A stretch of DNA of 64,000 nucleotides, from contig NC_092330.1 of the NCBI RefSeq assembly GCF_036785885.1, positions 3,134,525-3,198,524 of the forward strand. Reading direction: 5' to 3'. Each line of letters opens with the position of its first letter. Position 1 is the first letter of the stretch. This document shows, piece after piece, positions 35,277 through 45,727 of this stretch. The DNA is from Coffea arabica. Taxonomy: Eukaryota > Streptophyta > Magnoliopsida > Gentianales > Rubiaceae. A program made the translations under genes and the position numbers. The notes below the pieces were generated by a model. The model ran no database searches, had not been told where the DNA came from, and saw nothing but the letters and a program-made list of their open reading frames with translations.

Positions 35277-36987
35277 TGACGGGATTTTTTATATCAATGC
35301 AAGTTTAATTTCGATTTTACACCCGTTGGACTGCAAGTATACATGTCAAAATTGTAGTACAAGATGCATATCGGGTCGATCCACAAGGAGCAATTTAAAC
35401 AATTACTAAGTCCTTGATTTCTCTATTATTTAGACATACAATTAATTTGAGCGGAGAAAGTATATTACTATAAGTTACAAATCTGATATACAACTCTAAT
35501 TTAACAAATGCTCAATGCAAATTGGAGAAATTTCACGTAAAGATAAATCTAGGGAGGTAGATTCCACTTATGGCATAAACAACACAAATGAATGGATTTA
35601 CTTCTTGTTATTATTCTTGTTTAAGCAGAGATTCATTTCTCAAAATTACCAAATCTCATTTTCATGATGAAATGGCCTAGAGCAATATAGATTTCCCTAT
35701 TTTCATGGTGAAATACTACTACTACTCTGCTTTAATTCATGAAATGCTAAATAATTCACCTAAGTGTATTTCTATTTTCATGAACATACAACTCAAGCTC
35801 TACTCATGTGTTTCCATTGTCATTACCAATTCTCATTGAACAATAACAACTATAAACAAGCTATTGATGATCAATCAATAACAAATAATTACAGCTACAC
35901 AAGTAGACAAGTTAACTCAAGATATAACAAGTGTAAATCACATTCAATTCAGATTACTTAGCCATAAGTTTCATCTACTCCCTAGATAAAAAGAATTAGC
36001 TACTCATGAATAATTTAACAATCAAACTCTCAAGTTTATAAATGTAAAACATCATAAAATACAAGTATAAGAAAGATAAAAGAAAGCTTAACCAATTGAA
36101 GGTGAAGCTCTCCAATTCCTGCTATGCTCTTGCAAAATATGATTACAAGTGAAAAAACTCCAACAAGGTTTATCCAAGAACTCCTATCTAGAGAGAAAAA
36201 TTGTTACAAGAAAGAAAATTAGCTACGTATGGTATTGCCTGGTTTCTCCCCTGTTTTTCTGCATAAAAAGTGGTAGAAATTCCATCCCTCTCATTTCATA
36301 ATTTCCCCATTCAGATTTTGTAAAAAGAAGTCAAAAATATGATGTTTCTTTTTGTCTACACTCATTTGGTTTTCTCTTTTGTTGCAGAAGCATGTGCCAC
36401 CGATTTCTGTCCCTCAAAATAGTTGGAAAAGTTGTGAGAAAGGTAAAGAAAAACGGCTGTGCCACTTGCTGAGTAGAGAGACAGATCCGAGCCTCGAATC
36501 CGAGGAGTGCAATTGGATCCGAGCTCGGATCTTGTGGATCCGAGGACATCTTCCTATAGATCCGAGGTGGACATCTTCCTATAGATCCGAGGTTGGATCT
36601 TATGACCTCGGATGCATTGCTCCAGAAACACAGACGAGGGCTCGGATCCCTCTTGCTCACACGGATCCGTATTTTTTTTTTATTTTTGTTCTCTGCTTTT
36701 CCACTTCTTTCCTTTTTCTTCATTTTTGCTCCCAATCTCTTGTGCACTTTATCCTCTGAATGAATCTTACATTTCCTTCAGTTTATGTATGAATTCCATT
36801 CTTCAATAACCTTCACAATTTTACCAAATTAACGCATTAATCTTCTTATTTATCACATTTTTGCACCCTTAAATAATATTTAAGCAATTATCACCAAAAG
36901 AGCTCAAATATGGCTTTAATCTTCTCAAAACATTCCAAAATTTTATGCTAAACCTGTGCCAAATGTACGTTAATTATTCATTTATCA
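35277..36987 (-). repeat. 5' LTR of the Athila element
   Basis: It pairs with 23584-25285. It differs by scattered, mostly transition substitutions and by two changes inside the palindrome block (36482-36668): an extra 24-bp unit beginning gacatcttcctatagatccg, and loss of one gagctcggatcc unit near 36665. Confidence 0.92.
36482..36668. repeat. GATCCGAGCTCGGATC palindrome block, right LTR
   Basis: It corresponds to 24790-24970 but with different copy number: one 24-bp unit is tandemly duplicated and a terminal palindrome is missing. Confidence 0.9.
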
Positions 36988-37219
36988 ATTATTTCAGCTA
37001 GTTGAGAGAAACTAGAAATCAATTTCATTATTATTATTTTCTCCCCACTGCACTGCACTGGTCTAATACACTAATAAATTAAGTCTAAACAGTAGCAGCA
37101 GTCTCCGCCTCCTCCTCCACCAGTTCAAGTTGAGGGCTAAGAAGGCTTTTATCTCTCCATCATCTGTGAGGGGAGAGGATCCGAAGAAGAAGGGGCAGGC
37201 CCAAATCAGATCATCGACG

Positions 37220-37684
37220 ATGGCAGGTCTACTCTACCTTGTGTTCTCATCCTTAGCTCTACTCTCCTTGGGACTCTACCATCTCATCTGCGCCACCAAG
37301 AACCACCTCAAATCTCCCCGAGATTACACCGCTAGACCTTACCACCCTCTCCCCAACGGCATCCACCGCCTCCTCCGCCATCTCTTGCTCTACCTCCTCA
37401 TCCTTTGCCTCCTCGTCGCCTTCACCCACCAAACCCTCGTGTCCTCCGATTCCGACCCCCTCCTCAAGCGCCGCACCCTCGTCCACCACTTCACGTCCCT
37501 CCAGTCCGCAGCCATACTCCTCCTCGCCCTCACCCTCCTTCTGTCTGAGTCCACCCCTCTCTTCCCATCCTTACCTCCAGATCGCTTCTTCGGCCTCGCC
37601 TTTGCCATCTTCTTCCTCCACTACTCCCATCTCCTCAGCCTCCGTCTCTGTCCAGACCTCCCCTTCCTCATCTATTCATTCTAA
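37220..37684 (+). pseudogene. Captured DUF716/TMEM45-like membrane protein gene fragment
   Basis: An ATG in good context (cgacgATGGC) opens a peptide rich in membrane segments: MAGLLYLVFSSLALLSLGLY (1-20), a LLRHLLLYLLILCLLVAF helix (about 53-70), and two further hydrophobic stretches. Between them come ATKNHLKSPRDY, SSDSDPLLKRRT and VHHFTSLQSAAILLL. From memory of the family this is the N-terminal half of plant DUF716 (TMEM45-like) proteins. Near 37627 the frame slips by one base relative to the family (the SSASVSVQTS continuation is in another frame), and the fragment runs into the hAT subterminal repeats at about 37690. Codons are GC/CT-rich, unlike the flanking AT-rich DNA. The segment 36988-37219 looks like its 5' UTR. 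I infer capture of a host gene piece by the hAT element. Confidence 0.7.
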
Positions 37685-38017
37685 TTCCCTCCCCAGTTCG
37701 AAAAAAAAGGAATTCGGTGAATTCGGAACTCACCGAATTTCGAATTCAATTCGGTATCGAATTCGAAATCAGAATTGGCCATTTCGAAATCGAATTCGGT
37801 CGAGGAAATTCCAGTCAAAATTTCAAAAATTTTCGATTTCAAACTTCCGAATTATCGCTTTCGATTTCGATGCACAACCCTAGGCACACTTGGTCCAACA
37901 CTAGCCAAATTTCTTAACACTTTAGCACTTCGATCCACCAGCAAGAAGAGAATTTTCAACAGTCCAACTCTGAAAAGAATCCACTTGCCTATAAGTAGTC
38001 CAGTCTTGCAACCTGAG

Positions 38018-38029
38018 ACTCTGATACCA
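38018..38029 (-). other. Primer binding site of the TRIM (initiator tRNA-Met type)
   Basis: TGGTATCAGAGT on the minus strand, 3 nt from the LTR end; it differs from the usual TGGTATCAGAGC at the last base. Confidence 0.7.
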
Positions 38030-38032
38030 ATT

Positions 38033-38209
38033 TGATAGGGAGAAACACTTCAAAAGAGTCTATCAAAGAGCTCAATATGTAAGTCAGGAACACAACTCTG
38101 ACAAAAAGATTTAAACTATTAGTTTTCGGACCTTTACTTATATATTAAGTGCTCTTTCTATATTTCTCAAATCAATGTGGGACATAATTTTTTACTCATG
38201 AACCTAACA
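38033..38209 (-). repeat. TRIM 5' LTR (right copy)
   Basis: 177 bp, tgataggg...cctaaca on the plus strand; pairs with 22943-23057. Confidence 0.7.
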
Positions 38210-38399
38210 TCTTATCCACAATTCCAATAAGGAGGTCTAGAAAAGAATTTAAGTGCAATAGATTTTACCGTTAGGGTGGTTATTCATATTTAACCTTTGA
38301 TGAAAATCATCACCTATTAAATCTAAAATCTATATGACGATTATTAAGAAATAAATTAACAAAAAATTTTCAGAAGCGTACCTAAATTCATATTGACAA

Positions 38400-38806
38400 T
38401 CCTTGAATCCCTAGAGATTTTGGGGTGGCCTTCTAGGTCAACATATATTTGCCAATTCTTGAGAGAGTCCTTTAATTTTTCTCTGGTATCTTTCCTGATG
38501 ATGGGATATTAGGAAAGAGCTATTCTACGATACTAGAAAATACAACTATAAGAATATTTGTGACCTGGGGATCATAACCCTATTTATAGATAACATTCCT
38601 ATTACCTTTTGGATTCCTATTTCAGCTCATTATAAGAATAAAAAATACCCTTAAGTCTCTACATATTAAAGACCCACACCCTATTAGATATATATTAAGT
38701 CCAAACTATATTTGATCACTTTAATTGGATTTAATCTTATTTGACAGTTTGCATCAGATAATTATTCACATATAAGTTCAACGTTGGATTAAGCATCTAA
38801 CATTTA
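38400..38806 (-). repeat. Possible solo LTR-like sequence
   Basis: On the minus strand it begins TGTTAGATGCTTAATCC (from about 38804) and contains a TATA box with good context, CTATAAATAGGG (about 38577-38590), followed by a leader-like stretch. This layout resembles the U3/R part of a plant LTR. No second LTR, primer site or coding region is evident, so this is tentative. Confidence 0.3.
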
Positions 38807-40371
38807 CTTCCTTGTTTGAAAGCTGTTAAAGAAAGAAGTGCATCCATGGACTCGTTGATGGTGTTGTAAATAGAGTACTGCACTTTACACTCAGTGTAGG
38901 GAAATTTCCCAAATCGATATCTTTTGCACCTAGCTAGAACTAAAATGGATAGCAATCACAAGGGCATAAAGAATAAGAAAAGAGTCGTGATTGTTTATAT
39001 TGACGCCAAAACAGTTTCACTATTTGTTACTTATCAGTGCATTCAATTTCATATTAACTGCAATTCCATATGGCATTCCATTTGGAATAAAAGAATTAGT
39101 ATTCAACAATAAACACCGGATTATATTGTGTCGGTGATTGGCAATGGAGATTCCACCTTTTTATGGTTCGATATATAATTGACACCCCCATGGACCTTTG
39201 TTACAGAAATAAGGCCATAATAGCGTGAGGCAGTTTGTTAACTGTCCAAGGCTAAGGTCTTTTCAATTATTAGTGAAGGCAATGGAATTAAACCGCGTAT
39301 AGGAAGTGGAAGGAATGAGATCATGGAGTCTTTTTTTTTTTTGGTAAAAAAGTAAGCAATGAAATTGTTATGACATGACTTTATCATGCGTCTTATGTGT
39401 AGAAATATCGATTAGATACTGAAACAGGTTGATAAGGCGGACTAATGTGTATGCTTAAACTATTTTTTCCAACTTGTGAAAAGTTCAACCCTTTGCATTT
39501 TCATTAATCATAGGGCTGTGGTTTATCATAGCTGGATAAAATAGACCATCTGGATTTGAATTCGGCTATGGTTGGTCCACTTTTCATAACTTTCAAAGTT
39601 CATCGTTTTGAACAATACTCTTTAGATTTCCACAAAAAAATAAATAAATAAAACAATACTCTTTAGATGATTTAACTATGCATACTCCTGGATAAAGTAT
39701 TTCATTTTAGTATAGAATAGTTCTGTTAAGACTTGGTTCTGCTTCATTTTGTACAATTATCTGAAGGAAGTACAATTGTTTAGCCATTCTTTTTGTGGTA
39801 ATCTCCTAGAACGTATAAAAGAATATAATTTTGTCTATACTCCCCATTCAAGATCTGAGATAGAGCTATTTCCAAAATTAGAGTATACATAGCAATTCAT
39901 TTGTAGTTTAAACAAGTGCCCACAACTCTCTAGCTTTATTTTTAACTCATTTTGTGATGACAAAGTTTATCTTTTCTGTTTTCTCTTTTACTAATTCTGT
40001 GTAGACTCAATGACATTTTCCCTTCAACATATTGTTGTTGTTAAAGATAATGTTCCAATTATGTGGAAAGAAAGCATTCTGTTTTGGCTGCACTTTGCTG
40101 AGTCTTGGTCATCCTAGTCGAAAATCCCAGAATACACGTTAGTTAAAGACTTGTAACAGTTTGTTGGGAGAAAAATTAATAAAACGAGTGGACACGAAAT
40201 TGGTGCTATTAACTATCTCTATCTTTGTCCTTGCATATGTGCATTAGACGCTGTTGTTGTCTCTAGCTAGAAAACGAAAGAATCCTTGCAAGGGTTGGAA
40301 CCATACTTATCCCAGTTTTGATTGCTATTTTTAGAAGTTTTTGTAAAAAAATATACTGTAACAATTATATG

Positions 40372-40414
<43 letters not shown>

Positions 40415-43400
40415 CTACCTATTATATAAGAAAAAAGTAGAGTTACTATAGCAACCTCAATGATTGTCAAGTGGATCCCCTTATTTTGACATGTGGCGCA
40501 TTCCCTTTTTTTTTTTTTTTGTTCACCTTATTTCCTTTCTTCTTTTTGGTTAAAGACAATTAAACAAACCCTCATATACACTGCAAATTTCTTATTTAGT
40601 TTTCACTCTGTACTCCTTTTCTTTTTTTCTTCATCCTAATCATTTATTCTATTTTTTTCTCTATTGGATTAGTTGATGCATTTTCTTTCATTTTTGTCCA
40701 TAATTAACTGATTGAATGGTTTCATTATCGGAGATCAAGAATGGGTATGATATTTCCTTTCTTCCATAGTCCAATAATCATGATTTATGATCTTCTACTT
40801 TTACTGTCTCTCTTTGGCATCTACTATTTAATACTTTTTTTGTCATATTTTGTGTTCTGATTAGAAACCTTTGCTTATTGCTTTTCTTGCCGCTTCCTTC
40901 TTCATCTGACTTTCTTTTCCGCCTAAAAGAGGTATGTGATGTTGTGAATATTTTTCCCCCAAATCTAAAGAAATCTTTTTTTTTTTCAGTTTTTTAAATT
41001 TTATTTATTCTAAAACTACTTTTTGGCCTTTTTTTTATTTTTGGAACAAAATTCCCTAAGGTTGACAAGAAGAACGGTGGTGATTACATGAAGAATTTTT
41101 AGGCTAATAATGAAAGAATTGTAACTACTTTTCCCCCATAAAATAAATAACACCATTATACATATTCATTCTAGTATTAATTTTTTATTTATTAAAATTG
41201 TTATTTGATAATAGGGTGATATTAATAGTGCTAGAGTGGAGGAGAAAGAATTTGACAAATGAAGGCCCAAGGTAAACGATGATCAGGAAGAAAATAATGA
41301 TGCTTATCGAATTAAAAATTAATCAGAGTCTCTTAATTTATGAATAGGTAATTATATTTTGATATTTTGATTTATATAAAGTTTAGGAATGGTGAAAAGT
41401 TCTTATCTATTGGATAAGGTGGATGATGTGTAAAATAATTGTTGGGGCAAGCAATTTAGAATGTGAAGATAATATTTTGTATCTCTTCATTCAACATTTT
41501 GAATTACTAGTTTGTATCCATGATACGTAGTTTATTTTCATGGTTTTAATTTTAGCAAATGATAGCCTGAGAATAAAAGAAGTGTAAAATTAGCTTTCAG
41601 AATCTTTTACTAAAACTAGTTCTATATGACTTTGTACTCTTATCCTTTTTTATTATCCATAATGATAGATAATGTAATTACAGTTTGAGGTGGTTTTTAG
41701 GTGTGAAACTTGACGTATCATTACTATTTGGCTAAAGGAATTGGTAATATGTTGTCAATTTGACTAGCTAAAATGATTGCAGTTGTCAAAGGAATGCATA
41801 TGGTGGTGGAAGTTAGCATTGAGGTTTTTAACTTAGAGTGTCACTTTACAAAATATTATTGGAAAATTCTATTTTGATTAAAAAGACATTTTTGCAATCA
41901 AACAAATTGTTGGATTCGAATTTGCATATGTAGATCTAGAAACATGGCAATTCATGTTTTTAATTTAAAGCTGCTATTTGTATTTTAGAATTGTTTGGTG
42001 AGATAATGTTCTCATTTGTCTGTAAAGCAATTATGCATGATTTAAATGGATGGATTAACTCACTTTTTCTCTCAAAAAAGAAAGAAAAATATGCAAGTTT
42101 GCATGTTTTTATTGATGTTGAAGATTGTGACAGGTTTTGGTGGAGTTCTAAACTTTTTTTTAATTATTTTAGTGTTAGAAACATTATGACTACTTTTTGT
42201 TTAGTTACAAGTAAAAATATGTTACTATTAGACCAACAATGCACTCATAATGGATTTGCTTTCTTTTCTTTTTTGGTATCATTGCATACACATAATATTG
42301 GTTAAAACATCTTTGTCCAAATCACAATAAATTGGGCCTAACTTAATAGATGGAATTTCTTTTCACAGCAAATTTTAGTTCATCTTTGTTCACTTTCATC
42401 AGGTTCCTGAACTTTTGAATGCTACAAGTAATGGGCCATCAGTCAAAGAGACCATGAAAGACATTACTGGTTAGAAGAGTTACTATTTCACTGCTATTTA
42501 TAAGTAGTTGTTCATATTGTTTTTAGGTATCTTGTGGCCCATTTGGATGACTGCTTTCCATGAAGTGTTTTCAGAAAAACTTCCTTAACATGGGTTGAAT
42601 TTGTTATTCATAGTTATTCAAAATGGTTTGAATTTCTTATCTTATGCAAAATGGTTTGAATTTGTTATTCATAGTGATCTTGTTCTTCCTTCTGACATTT
42701 ATTTATTTTATTATTTTTTGAAATGGGCTGAATGTCAGAAAATTAAGAATTAAAGAGAGGTAGTGATATTTTCGGATGGTTCAAGGAAGGTCACTAGTTT
42801 TATTAAAACTTCAAGAGAGGAACAAGACAAGCAACTTACACAAACGACATGAAAGGCTTTCGGTTGATTAATTTATTTGATTATAGATTTTGATTTTGGA
42901 TAATCAGTTTATTTGTGATATTCTATTTTGATTTTATATTCAAATTATAGATTTTTTTTAAAAAAAAGTTAATATCCATGATCAACCAAACATAAATTTT
43001 TGCTGATTTTAATTATTCTTTATAATCACTTTTCATAATTAAATTTTGAAAAATTTAAAGCAAAAGAGAATAAGACCGAAGTGCAAGCCCAATATATATA
43101 TACCACGTGCAAACCTGCATATATATGTACATAGCCACATCAATTAATGCATTTAGTAGGATTCTTCTATTTTGTGTCTTAGGGTACAGAATAAAAGACG
43201 GCTTCGTAATTTAAGGGGCGTTACATAATTAAAAAAAATACAAAAGTTTAAATAAACTACACTAAAAATTAGGTAATTCGGGGGTGAACAGTGCCATTAT
43301 AATTTATGTAAATACTATAAAATTAAGATAATAACAATTCAAAAATAAGCATTGGGAAAAAACTATTCGCAGCATAGAAATAGAATATCGTTGCAAAAGC

Positions 43401-43680
43401 AAAAAATTATTTCATAAAAAATTAAAGAAATGAATGGTAAATATGAACTACCTCTTTACTGATAGTATAGAAACAAATAAAAAAGATTAATATTTCTTAA
43501 GTTGGACCTTATATATGAAATGCGAAACATCTGTTTTTGGGGCAACCATTTCACATTGTATTGACTATTGAGGAACAAAGTTTAGACAGAACACAGGAGG
43601 GCAGAAGTTTTGGAGTGCCATCCACAATTACATTCCAATTTCAACTTCGCCAACAATATAACAAGTATATATGGACTAAC
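38807..43680. other. Long gene-poor region
   Basis: AT-rich, with poly(T) runs and short ORFs only; the longest (41991-42305) has no recognisable domain. A (TA)n microsatellite lies at 40376-40411. Right after it the phrase TCTACCTATTATATAAG (from 40414) resembles a Helitron 5' end, but I find no matching 3' hairpin plus CTRR terminus. Short repeats of aaaatggtttgaattt occur near 42615-42665. Confidence 0.45.
40376..40411. repeat. (TA)n microsatellite
   Basis: About 18 uninterrupted TA units. Confidence 0.9.
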
Positions 43681-43692
43681 TTTTATAAATAT

Positions 43693-43807
43693 GGATGAAC
43701 CAACAGGAATTAAGCGACAAAAATTGCAACAAGAAAAATTGCATCAAGTAATATAATACTGGATGAACCAACAGGAATTAAGCGACAAAAATTGCAACAA
43801 GAAAAAA
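43693..43807. repeat. 68-bp tandem duplication downstream of the F-box gene
   Basis: The phrase beginning ggatgaaccaacaggaatta and continuing through caacaagaaaa occurs at 43693-43739 and again at 43761-43807, almost identical. It lies 120-240 bp past the F-box stop codon, possibly in the 3' UTR. Confidence 0.85.
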
Positions 43808-43930
43808 AGCAGACAACTTTCTCACCTGCGAGCTTCAAATTCTAATCATATGAAACCTTTTCAACTTAGTGAATATTCCGTCAGAATAAGAAATCCTTGT
43901 CCTTGATGTTGGTTCTCATCCCACTCCGAG

Positions 43931-45085
43931 CTAGGCATGAGGGTTATTTAAACTTTCGATGAATATATGAGGACATCTGCCAAGCACTTTGGGGTACTCA
44001 TAATTGTATTCCATCGTTTGAGGGTTATAACTAAAAATAGTTTCATCATCCCGTAGCATCATGACTTCACCATTTTCCATGAGCATCAATGGTGTCAACT
44101 TTGTGCCATAAGAGATGCTATAGAATTTCAGAATTGATATCTCAAACAAAGGAGTCCAAGATTCTTCATTACCATATTCTTTTATTGCAATCACTTCTAC
44201 TTGGTTAATGTCCCAACAAGACATACAGAAGCAGTCGTCCAAAACCCCCAAACCAAGTATGTGGCGACTTCTGTCCTGCAGCATAGGAAGCTCCCTTACT
44301 TGATCAGTTTCTCGATCAAAAACAATGATCTTATTAGGTGCAGGGTTGGTACAATAACCCTTATTGGTATTAGCTCTCCAGTGTAGAAAACCATTGAATG
44401 AAACTCCACTTGTTCCCTGGTGACATCGATAAGGAAAGTTTAGCTTTTTCCAACCTTTGTTTCTCAATCCAGCTACCAACACGGGTCCGCGTGAAAACTC
44501 CCGAGCACGAATACTACTGTTTTGCAGCCCTATTACGACCTTGTAATCGTCAGTGGATGAATCGTAACAAATCCCGGAATTTGTTACAAAATAGGGAGGT
44601 TTCATTTTGTCCGATTCTAACACGCAGCTGAAGTATGCTGTGCATGGATTCCACAAGAAAAAAGAGGCGTCAAAAATTATAAGTAACAAACCATTGCATG
44701 AACCTGCAATATGGCCATCACGATGATAATACTCCGTTATTGGCTTCTCCAGGGAGAACTTTTCGGTCGAGCCTTTGGTGTCCATCATATGGAAACAAAG
44801 ATTTATCGATCTTTTTGTGTACTCGAATGACATAGAAGCTGTTTTGGGACCTCGAATGTTACCGAAAGATGTGGAATTCAGATCCAAAATTGTCGAATTC
44901 CAAAGCTTGCTTACGCATTTGAATCTTATCAAAGACTTGCCTGGAAGTCTAGGGATGATATTACTGCAAATTATGTGGTCTGGGATTTGAGCCAGTTGAA
45001 CTAAGCCGCCTAATTGGGATGGTTTGCTTTCTCTTGCAGCAGACTTCCCTGCATTTCTGCGACGGTGAGGTCGCGAACGTCCCAT
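43931..45085 (-). CDS. F-box protein with FBA (F-box associated) domain
   Basis: An intact, intronless 384-residue ORF. After a basic N-terminus (MGRSRPHRRRNAGK), an F-box spans about residues 32-71 (IPDHIICSNIIPRLPGKSL then FKCVSKLW). Downstream are hallmarks of the plant F-box associated/kelch-like type: GSCNGLLL (128-135), LWNPCT (144-149), GICYDSSTDDYKVV (171-184), GVSFNGFLHW (227-236) and a C-terminal YNPQT motif. Such proteins are substrate receptors of SCF (SKP1-cullin-F-box) ubiquitin ligases: the F-box binds SKP1 and the FBA domain binds the target. The target cannot be predicted. The CACTA transposon begins about 630 bp upstream of the ATG. Confidence 0.9.
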   Translation of the reverse strand: MGRSRPHRRRNAGKSAARESKPSQLGGLVQLAQIPDHIICSNIIPRLPGKSLIRFKCVSKLWNSTILDLNSTSFGNIRGPKTASMSFEYTKRSINLCFHMMDTKGSTEKFSLEKPITEYYHRDGHIAGSCNGLLLIIFDASFFLWNPCTAYFSCVLESDKMKPPYFVTNSGICYDSSTDDYKVVIGLQNSSIRAREFSRGPVLVAGLRNKGWKKLNFPYRCHQGTSGVSFNGFLHWRANTNKGYCTNPAPNKIIVFDRETDQVRELPMLQDRSRHILGLGVLDDCFCMSCWDINQVEVIAIKEYGNEESWTPLFEISILKFYSISYGTKLTPLMLMENGEVMMLRDDETIFSYNPQTMEYNYEYPKVLGRCPHIFIESLNNPHA

Positions 45086-45134
45086 GGTTGAATAGTTTCG
45101 TTGTCGTGGACCTAATTAGGGTTTTGGACCCGAA

Positions 45135-45142
45135 CTATATAT
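45135..45142 (-). promoter_or_regulatory. TATA box of the F-box gene
   Basis: CATATATAG on the minus strand, about 50 bp upstream of the ATG. Position leaves a short 5' UTR of roughly 20 nt if used. Confidence 0.5.
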
Positions 45143-45708
45143 GACTTTGGGTGCCGACCGACAGAACTCTCTCACCTCAATGCATGGTTGCAGGGGCAGT
45201 TGCCTCCAAAATTTTGGCTATTCACTTTTTACCCCCTTGGATTTTGATAATTTTCGTTGAAGATTATTTTTTTGCCTGTGGCCCCTCCTCCCCAACCAAA
45301 AATTTTAGAAAAATTTCGTTGTCCTCCTTCACTAACCTTTTTTTTCTTATGAAAAATATTAAATTCTCTAAATATTTTTAGATTGTCATTAAATTAGTTG
45401 ATCTACAAAATTTAATTTCCTATTAAATGCTTTGTGTTACATATTATCTTCTTAGAATTTAATGTATTGTCTCTAAAATATCTCAACATAAACATTTATT
45501 ACAATTAATATTTGTAACTAATCGGCTATTCCATTTGATATTTTAAGGAAAAATTTTGCGATATGTTCATGTAGATAGATTTTTTTTTTCCTTTTTTGTG
45601 TAGGATGGGAAGAAAGAAAAGATTGAAACATGAATTATTATATAAATTTGTATAAATTTCACATATTAATGCATATTTTAATTCAATACTAGCCATATGA
45701 TTTCCTTA
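45143..45708. other. F-box upstream region up to the CACTA insertion
   Basis: AT-rich; no gene or repeat that I can name. The CACTA target duplication TTA is at 45709-45711. Confidence 0.45.
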
Positions 45709-45727
45709 TTACACTACAACAAAAATG

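Larger units (their letters stand above)
23584..36987 (-). mobile_element. Complete Athila-lineage Ty3/gypsy retrotransposon, 13.4 kb
   Basis: Two highly similar LTRs of 1702 and 1711 bp enclose a 9,991-bp interior. Coding order on the minus strand is gag, protease, RT, RNase H, integrase, then an env-like gene behind an intron. The primer site is of the tRNA-Asp type, and the PPT is GTGTGGGGGAATT-like. Flanking 5-mers are ATTAC (23579-23583) and ATTAT (36988-36992), a target duplication with one mismatch. The env-like gene, the primer site and the RT spelling FMDDF place it in the Athila lineage. Substitutions between the LTRs look like roughly 1-2% by eye and mostly transitions, so it is the youngest layer of the nest. 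Every coding region is broken, so the copy cannot be autonomous. Confidence 0.92.
23283..37882. mobile_element. Non-autonomous hAT (Pack-type) transposon, 1.19 kb net
   Basis: Terminal inverted repeats TAGGGGTGTGCA (left) and TAGGGTTGTGCA (right end, opposite strand) are flanked by identical 8-bp duplications GGCACACT (23275-23282 and 37883-37890), the length diagnostic of hAT transposition. Both subterminal regions (23300-23470 and 37690-37875) are arrays of GAATTCGG, TTTCGATTTCG and similar words. The interior carries a captured fragment of a host membrane-protein gene (37220-37680) and no transposase. A 13.4-kb Athila retrotransposon is inserted within it. The host of the insertion is the interior of the TRIM. 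Confidence 0.85.
22943..38209 (-). mobile_element. TRIM retrotransposon (659 bp net) split by nested insertions
   Basis: Two short LTRs (22943-23057 and 38033-38209) in direct orientation enclose about 367 bp of non-coding TRIM interior (23058-23282 and 37883-38032), interrupted by the hAT element. On the minus strand the LTRs run from TGTTAG(A/G)TTCATGAGTAAA to CTCCCTATCA or the degenerate CTCTCTATTA. A primer site TGGTATCAGAGT (38018-38029) matches initiator tRNA-Met at 11 of 12 bases, 3 nt from the LTR. A purine tract AAAAAGAGAGATT precedes the other LTR. No gag or pol is present. These are the defining traits of a terminal-repeat retrotransposon in miniature. Target duplication is not clear, and the LTRs are strongly diverged, so this is an old copy. 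Confidence 0.75.

Noticed and set aside
41991..42305. 104-codon ORF
   Set aside because: AT-driven composition, no recognisable motif, and no conserved neighbour.
40414..43100. Possible Helitron beginning TCTACCTATTATATAAG
   Set aside because: No 3' hairpin with CTRR end and no Rep/helicase sequence found; 5' similarity alone is too weak.
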